Positions 57,735 through 64,000 of a stretch of DNA of 64,000 nucleotides are shown here, in pieces; the stretch's first letter is position 1; each line of letters begins with the position of its first letter. The translations under genes were made by a program, and so were the position numbers. The DNA is from Spisula solida (Eukaryota; Mollusca; Bivalvia; Venerida; Mactridae): positions 37,254,551 through 37,318,550 of the forward strand of contig OX365945.1 in NCBI GenBank assembly GCA_947247005.1, given 5' to 3'. Below the pieces are notes generated by a model. That model did no database searches, was not told the origin of the DNA, and worked only from the letters and a program-made list of their open reading frames with translations.

Positions 57735-58760
57735 GCCCTAAAGCGCTCACCTGGGTACTGTTTTATCAAAGCACTTACGGAAATCTTAAACTTACGATCA
57801 AATTTAAATTATTTCTAATAATTTTACAACTATGAATTGTGGTAAATGGATCTGCAATACTAACCAATATTTAGTTATGGAACATCTGCAAACAATATCC
57901 GTCTCAAATTTGCAGTTGTTTAAGAATTATATAGAATTTAAATTTGAACGTAAGTTTACGATTTCCGTAAGTGCTTTGATAAAACAGTACCCTGATGACT
58001 AGCAGTTAAGGCAGAATCAGTATTTGTTATATGACCTTAATATTTGATGTAAATTTTACAAATACATACTTTATGGCCAGGATTTATAAAGATGAGGTAA
58101 AAAATATGACCTCTCCTATAAATAAGGTTTTTCTGATGTGATCTGGTGACCTAGTTTTTGACCCCAGATGACCCAGTTACGAACTTGACCTATATTTCAT
58201 AGAGACCAACATTGTGACATTTCATAAAGATTAGGCAAAAAGTGTGACCATTGGAGTGTTAACAATATTTTCTTTGATGTGACCTAGTTTTTGACCCCAG
58301 ATGACCCAGTTATGAACTTGGCACAGATTACATAGAGACAAACATTGTAACATAGTTTCATAAAGATAAGGTAAAAATGTGACCTCTAGAGTGTTAACAA
58401 GAGTTTTCTTCAATGTCACCTGGTGACCCAGTTTTTAACCCAGATGACCCAGTTGGGAACTTTGACCTAGAGTTCATAGAGATACACATTGTGATCAAGT
58501 TTCATTAAGATTATATCAAAAATTTGACCTCCAGAGTTTTAGCAAGGTTTTTCTTTGATTTGACCTAGTGACCTAGTTTTTGATCCCGTATGACTCAGTT
58601 ACATACTTGACCTAGATTTCATCGAGTGTTAACAAGAGTTTTCTTCAATGTGACCTGGTGACCTAGTGACCTAGTTTTCGACCGATGGTGACCCAGTTGC
58701 GAACATGACCTAGATTATATAGAAATACACATTGTGACCAAGTTTCATTAAGATTTTATC
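57735..58760 (+). mobile_element. A-family repeat, both ends truncated, with nested MITE
   Basis: Starts within the head (gccctaaagcgctcacctg), is interrupted by the MITE at 57754, and continues gatgactagcagttaaggca. Units are of the gttacgaacttgacctagat subtype to 58760, where another element's head begins. Confidence 0.6.
57754..57991. mobile_element. PIF/Harbinger-like MITE, 238 bp
   Basis: Ends GGTACTGTTTTATCAAAGCA and its exact complement, with inverted homology of about 50 bp (acttacggaaatc, ttaaacttacg). The 3-bp repeat CTG flanks it (57751-57753, 57992-57994); removing it restores gctcacctgatgactag, as in intact A elements. A CWG/TWA 3-bp duplication is characteristic of PIF/Harbinger. 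Confidence 0.7.
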
Positions 58761-59111
58761 AACAAGAGGGCCATGATGGCCCTGAATCGCTCACCTGAAT
58801 CACCTTGCTCATGATATTTTTATTTATGAAACTGTAGCCTCTTAAAGAAGACAAGTGCCCTAAATTTGAGAAAGGACCTTATTAGGATGCTACAGACCAA
58901 ATTCTATGAAGATCCATCAAGCGGTTCAAGAGAAGAAGTATTTTGAAAAAAGGTGTAGCGGCCTGTATTAAGGACCAAGTGCCCTCATTTGAATGAATTT
59001 CAGAAAGGACTTTATAGATAAGCTACAGACCAAGTTTGATGTTTTTCTATAACATAATGTAAAATGAAGGGATGCCCGGGACGGGGCTAATATTGACTCA
59101 GGGGTTATGAT

Positions 59112-59559
59112 ATATATATATATATATGTTATAAGCGGATTTAGCTCAGTGGTAACGCGCTGGGCTGTCAATCCAGAGGTCGTGGGTTCAATCCCTGGCA
59201 TCGGAACTTGACATTTCTGAAATATTTATAATATTTCCCGCTATATCTGGCCGTATGGTCTGCAAAGTATCTGGAAGTGCCAGGAAGCTGTGTATCGGTG
59301 CTATACACCGGGCACATTAAAGAACCAGGCTGTCTATTCGAAATAAGAGCTTGGTGCACTTCTGCAGCGCCGGACATGCCTGTATCTAATATCTCCCTCT
59401 CCCTTCAGGGGCTTTCTCTCAGTCTGTCCCTCTAGTCAGATCATGCTGTATCTGCACTGGTAGAGGATGCACCTGCGCCCTTGTGGCTGCAACACAACTA
59501 TGTAAAGTGCCTTTGAACGTGCGTTCGCATGAAAAGGGCGCTATATAAATCTGGTATAT
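59112..59559 (+). mobile_element. tRNA-Asp-derived SINE
   Basis: Head at 59135-59205 is tRNA-like: gcggatttagctcagtggta (A box), anticodon loop ctgtcaa with GTC (Asp) on a ctggg/tccag stem, and B box gggttcaatcc. The T and acceptor stems pair poorly, so it is not a working tRNA. A body of about 300 bp and a tail with agtgcctttgaacgtgcgtt, gggcgctatataaat follow, of the sort shared by many animal SINEs. The repeat ttatgat flanks it (59105-59111, 59560-59566). Includes a (TA)8 at 59110-59127. Confidence 0.75.
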
Positions 59560-59680
59560 TTATGATTTGAGCAAAATTGGTAGAGGTCCTCTAGACAATG
59601 CTACATGCTAAATATCTAAACTCTATGACTTGTGGTTTCAGAAAAGAAGATTTTTAAAGTTTTTTCTATATATCTTTTAT

Positions 59681-60770
59681 ACAAGAGGGCCCAAAGGGCC
59701 CTAAGTCGCTCACCTGTCGAACTTGACCTAGATTTTGTTGAGATGGTCATTGTGACCAAGTTTTATACAGATTAGGCCAATATTGTGACCTCTAGTGACT
59801 ACACAAGGTTTTTATATGATTGACCTAATGACCTACTTTTTTACCCCAGATGACCCAATATCGAACTTGACCTAGATTTTGTTGAGATGATCATTGTGAC
59901 CAAGTTTCTTAAAGATCAAGCCAAAACTGTGACCTCTAGTGACTACACAAGGTTTTTCTATTATTTGACCTTGTGACCTAGTTTTTTACCCCGGATCACC
60001 CAATATCAAACTTGATCTAGATTTTGTTGAGATGATCATTGTGACCAAGTTTCATAAAGATTAGACCAAAATTGTGACCTCTAGTGACTATGCAAGGTTT
60101 TTCTATGATTTGACAATGTGACCTAGTTTTTGACCCAAGATGACCCAATATCGAACTTGACCTAGATTTTGTTGTTATGATCATTGTAAACAAGTTTCGT
60201 AACGATCAGGTCAAAACTGTGACCTCTAGTGACTACGCAAGGTTTTTCTATGATTTGACCTTGTGACCTAGTTTTTGACCCAAGATGACCCAATATCGAA
60301 CTTGACCTACATTTTGTTGTGTTGATCATTGTGACCAAGTTTCGTAAAGATTGTGCTAAAACTGTGACCTCTAGTGACTACACAAGGTTTTTCTATGATT
60401 TGACCTTGTGACCTAGTTTTTGACCCCGGATGACCCAATATCGAACTTGACCTAGATTTTGCTGAGATGATCATTGTGACCAAGTTTCATAAATATTAAG
60501 TCAAAATTGTGACCTCTAGTGACTACACAAGGTTTTTCTATAATTTGACCTAGTGACCTAGTTTTTGACCCCAGATGACCCAATATCGAACTTGGCCTAG
60601 ATTTTGTTGAGTTGATCATTGTGACCAAGTTTCATAAGGAATATGCTAAAATTGTGACCTCTAGTGTCTACACAAGCCAATTGTTGACGGACGGACGGAC
60701 GACGGACGGACGACGGACGAAGAGTGATCACAAAAGCTCACTCTGTCACTTTGTGACAGGTGAGCTAAAA
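59681..60770 (+). mobile_element. A-family repeat, first of three head to tail
   Basis: Head acaagagggcccaaagggcc + ctaagtcgctcacctgtcga; about seven units near 145 bp; (GACG)n 60684-60720; tail agagtgatcacaaaagctca and the hairpin ending gtgagctaaaa. Inserted in the N element at tcttttat|a. Confidence 0.75.
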
Positions 60771-61699
60771 AACAAGAGGGCCCAAAGGGCCCTAGGTCGC
60801 TTACCTGTCGAACTTGACCTACAATTTGTTGAGATGATCATTGTGACCAAGTTTTATACAGATTAGGCCAATATTGTGACCTCTAGTGACTACACAAGGT
60901 TTTTATATGATTGACCTATTGACCTACTTTTTTACCCCTGATGACCCAATATCGAACATGACCTAGATTTTGTTGAGATGATCATTGTGACCAAGTTTCG
61001 TAAAGATCAAGCCAAAACTGTGACCTCTAGTGACTACACAAGGTTTTTCTATTATTCGACCTTGTGACCTAGTTTTTTACCCCGGATGACCCAATATCTA
61101 ACTTGATCTAGATTTTGTTGAGATGATCATTGTGACCGAGTTTCATAAAGATTAGGCCAAAATTGTGACCTCTAGTGACTACACAGTTTTTCTATTATTT
61201 GACCTTGTGACCTAGTTTTTGACCCTGGATGATCCAATATCGAACTTGACCTAGATTTTGTTGAGATGATCATTGTGACCAAGTTTCATAAAGATAAGGT
61301 CAAAATTGTGACCTCTAGTGACTACACAAGGTTTTTCTATAATTTGACCATGTGACCTAGTTTTTGACCCCGGATAACCCAATATCAACCTTGACCTAGA
61401 TTTTGTTGAGATGATCATTGTGACCAAGTTTCATAAAGATTAAGTCAAAATTGTGACCTCTAGTGACTACACAAGGTTTTTCTATGATTTGACCTAGTGA
61501 CCTAGTTTTTGACCCCAGATGACCCAATATCGAACTTGGCCTAGATTTTGTTGAGATGATCATTGTGACCAAGTTTCATAACGATTAGGCCAAAATTGTG
61601 ACCTCTAGTGTCTACACAAGCCAATTGTTGACGGACGGACGACGGACGAAGAGTGATCACAAAAGCTCACTCTGTCACTTTGTGACAGGTGAGCTAAAA
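60771..61699 (+). mobile_element. A-family repeat, second of three head to tail
   Basis: 929 bp, complete: head aacaagagggcccaaagggc + cctaggtcgcttacctgtcg, six units, shorter microsatellite, hairpin tail. It starts in the A's that end the previous copy. Confidence 0.75.
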
Positions 61700-62213
61700 A
61701 ACAAGAGGGCCCAAAGGGCCCTAGGTCGCTTACCTGTCGAACTTGACCTACAATTTGTTGAGATGATCATTGTGACCAAGTTTTATACAGATTAGGCCAA
61801 TATTGTGACCTCTAGTGACTACACAAGGTTTTTATATGATTGACCTATTGACCTACTTTTTTACCCCTGATGACCCAATATCGAACATGACCTAGATTTT
61901 GTTGAGATGATCATTGTGACCAAGTTTCGTAAAGATCAAGCCAAAACTGTGACCTCTAGTGACTACACAAGGTTTTTCTATTATTCGACCTTGTGACCTA
62001 GTTTTTTACCCCGGATGACCCAATATCTAACTTGATCTAGATTTTGTTGAGATGATCATTGTGACCGAGTTTCATAAAGATTAGGCCAAAATTGTGACCT
62101 CTAGTGACTACACAGTTTTTCTATTATTTGACCTTGTGACCTAGTTTTTGACCCTGGATGATCCAATATCGAACTTGACCTAGATTTTGTTGAGATGATC
62201 ATTGTGAGCTAAT
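61700..62213 (+). mobile_element. A-family repeat, third copy, internally deleted
   Basis: 61700-62207 appears identical or nearly so to 60771-61278, 929 bp earlier. At attgtga it jumps straight to gctaat, the last bases of the 3' end, then host N sequence. The deletion joins two gtga sequences. Confidence 0.7.
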
Positions 62214-62936
62214 AAGGGAGGCCCTTGGTGGGGCTAATATTGACCCAGGGGTCATGATTTGACCAATCTTGGTAAAGGTCCACTAGACAATGCTACAAGC
62301 AAACTATCTAAACTCTATGCCTTGTGGTTCCAGAGAAGATTTTTAAAAAAAAATTCTACATATCTCTTATGTAAAATTAAGGGAGGCACGGGGTGGGGCC
62401 AATATTGACCCGGGGGTCACAATTTGAGCAATATTGGTAGAGGTCCACTAGTCAATGCTACATGCTAAATATCTAAGCTATATGCCTTGTGGTTCCAGGG
62501 AAGAAGATTTAAAAGTTTTTTCTAAATATCTCTTATACAAAATTAAGGGACCCCCGGGGCGGGGCCAATATTGACCCGCGGGTCATGATTTGAAAATCTT
62601 GGTAAAGGTCCACTATCCAATGCTTCATGCTAAATATCTAAGCCTTGTGGTTTCTTAGAAGAAGATTTTTAAAGGTTTTGACCTGGTTGTCATGGCAACC
62701 AGAGTTCTAGATGGATCAACTTTATTTGAGCAATTTTTAAATCCCCCATGGCAGGAACATCAAGGCAAAATTTCATCAATAATGATCAAACGGTTTCAGA
62801 GGAGATGTCATTTGAAAGTGTGGACGGACGACGGACGTACGACGGACAGACGGACGGACGGACTGACGACGGACAAAGAGAGATCACAATAGCTCACCTT
62901 GTCACTATGTGACAGGTGAGCTAATAAAACAATAAT

Positions 62937-63271
62937 TTATTATTGTTTCTGAAAAACACTTGATAGAAGGCAAAAAATTTATTTGTTAAAATAGAATTTC
63001 AAAATTAATTTCAATCAACAGTCAAAACGATACACATATCCTACATACAGTGATATAAAGTATAGAAAGCATTCTGTATCAATTGGCTATGTGACGTCAC
63101 TAGGTACCTGCTTATCTGATAAAAGAAGAGTATCTCTGGACAAAATGGGAGGTAGTTAATTATGGCTTTATTACCATTACAATTAGATGGTCATTACTGA
63201 GTAAGAGATTTAGATACAGCTCATTAAAAGTAATAAATTATGATTAACTTTAAATATCCCGGAATATCACT
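62937..63271 (-). mobile_element. Second end of the TTAA-type element
   Basis: On the minus strand, from TTAA at 63272-63275: agtgatattccgggatattt, aatttattacttt, agctgtatctaaatctct, then tgtaatggtaataaagccat and gagatactctt. This matches 56910-57070 over about 150-170 bp with small gaps, in opposite orientation. Beyond gagatactctt the two differ. A gtgacgtcac palindrome lies at 63091-63100. Confidence 0.5.
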
Positions 63272-63275
63272 TTAA

Positions 63276-63877
63276 CATTCATGCCAAATATAACAAAGAT
63301 TGGTCAATGGATGTATGACAAAGTTCTGGTACAGACAAGCTTAAATTTGACCTATGCCCTCCAACTGTGACCTTGACCTTTGAGATTGGAACCTGGGGGT
63401 TGGGCATGACACTCTGCCTCATGGAGTTTAACATTCATGCAAAATATAAGAAATATTGGTCAATATATGACAAAGTTATTATCTGGACAAGCTTCAATTT
63501 GACCTTTGACCACCAACTGTGACCTTGACCTTTGAGATAGGAACCTGGGGATGCGCATGACACTCCTCCTCATGGAGGTGAACATTCATGCCAAATATAA
63601 GAATTATTGGTCAATATAAGACAAGTTATGGTCCAGACAAAACTGGACGCACACATTTACGAACGCACAAACAGAAAAATGGCGACTAAGTCTCGCTTTC
63701 GCAAGTGGGCTCGACAAAAAATCTACACAAAATGGTCACATAAGCAACTTATTGATGATATGACTAACTAATTATTAATAATCACATGAGAAACCAAATG
63801 ATCTCATGACCTACTTACCGCAAGTTGACTATGTAAATCCCTTGTTTTGAAGACAAAGGATATAAACAAAGACTTAC
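63276..63877 (+). repeat. O-family repeat and intron end
   Basis: Three units of about 160 bp (aacattcatgccaaatataa, tgaccttgacctttgagat, ggaacctggggg, gacactctgcctcatggag), then tggcgactaagtctcgcttt + cgcaagtgggctcgacaaaa, a likely 3' end, to 63720. 63721-63877 is unassigned intron next to the exon donor. Confidence 0.5.
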
Positions 63878-64000
63878 ATTGTGATCATCAAATGTACCAA
63901 CAGAAGTACTAGCTTCTGATAATGAGTCATCATCTTCGCCAGGTAACACATCTCTTGGAACAGAGTCGGTCTCGCCTTCCTCCATTATTCTCCCATCATC
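63878..64000 (-). CDS. Partial exon, acidic region of the C2H2 zinc-finger protein
   Basis: The last 123 bases of the window read on the minus strand as 41 open codons ending at donor AAT|gtaagt in phase 0, matching the phase of the next exon at 56286. The peptide is strongly acidic and Ser/Thr-rich (EEGETDSVPRD, then PGEDDDSLSEASTSVGTFDD), with no recognisable fold; it is typical of a disordered linker in a nuclear protein. The exon continues beyond the window. A second donor-like sequence (rc of cttaccgcaag, near 63828) lies in the intron and could mark an alternative exon, but no acceptor supports it. Confidence 0.55.

Larger units (their letters stand above)
58761..62929 (+). mobile_element. 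N-family repeat hosting a SINE and three A elements
   Basis: Head aacaagagggccatgatggc + cctgaatcgctcacctgaat; units with ggttcaagagaagaag, cacggggtggggccaatatt and ggtagaggtccactag; then gttgtcatggcaaccagagt; tail ggacggacgacggacaaaga, gatcacaatagctcaccttg and hairpin gtcactatgtgacaggtgagct. Interrupted at 59112-59559 by a SINE and at 59681-62213 by A elements. The 3' end matches the A family; the core does not. Confidence 0.65.

Noticed and set aside
59135..59205. A tRNA-Asp(GTC) gene
   Set aside because: Anticodon arm and A/B boxes are good, but T and acceptor stems do not pair well and the sequence continues into a SINE body flanked by ttatgat.

Overview
The window is nuclear DNA of an animal, most likely a heterodont bivalve mollusc. 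It is AT-rich, its genes are split into short exons with GT-AG introns, and it is saturated with interspersed repeats. The commonest repeats have the layout of the mollusc 'pearl'/CvA-type elements: 125-165 bp core units in tandem, a GTCC/ACGG microsatellite, and a terminal hairpin. Nothing bacterial is visible (no operons, Shine-Dalgarno sites, rRNA or CRISPR). The species is not identified.

Two protein-coding genes are supported, arranged tail to tail. On the plus strand three phase-0 exons (936-1031, 3850-4029, 11557-11733) encode the C-terminal 150 residues of a protein that resembles an M14 zinc carboxypeptidase with a C-terminal membrane anchor; the gene begins left of the window. On the minus strand four exons (63878-64000, 56179-56286, 46293-46456, 45571-45772) encode the C-terminal part of a C2H2 zinc-finger protein resembling the TRERF1/MIDEAS/ZNF541 group; that gene begins right of the window. 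The roughly 34 kb between the two stop codons (11.7-45.6 kb) has no exon I can support.

Layout: 1-11.7 kb, carboxypeptidase-like gene with introns made of a minisatellite and nested repeats; 11.7-21.7 kb, head-to-tail GACCT/AGGTCA-unit elements and a 24-copy 40-bp minisatellite; 21.7-45.5 kb, AT-rich unassigned DNA broken by further elements, three pogo/Tigger-like elements and several foldback elements; 45.5-64 kb, zinc-finger gene whose introns hold a 2.0-kb hAT-like element, a tRNA-like cassette array, a 45-bp minisatellite that copies a splice acceptor, a degraded P2X7-C-terminus-like ORF, a tRNA-Asp-derived SINE and three head-to-tail elements.

The main observation is that many different repeat families share one plan: a 5' terminus reading (A)ACAAGA(G) plus a short stem-loop, swappable tandem cores, a tetranucleotide microsatellite, and a 3' hairpin followed by A's. 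They nest in one another up to three deep, lie head to tail, and carry many AGGTCA nuclear-receptor half-sites; one set carries an amplified RNA polymerase III B-box unit. The plan suggests rolling-circle (Helitron/Helentron-like) non-autonomous elements. No replicase, transposase or reverse transcriptase is encoded here.
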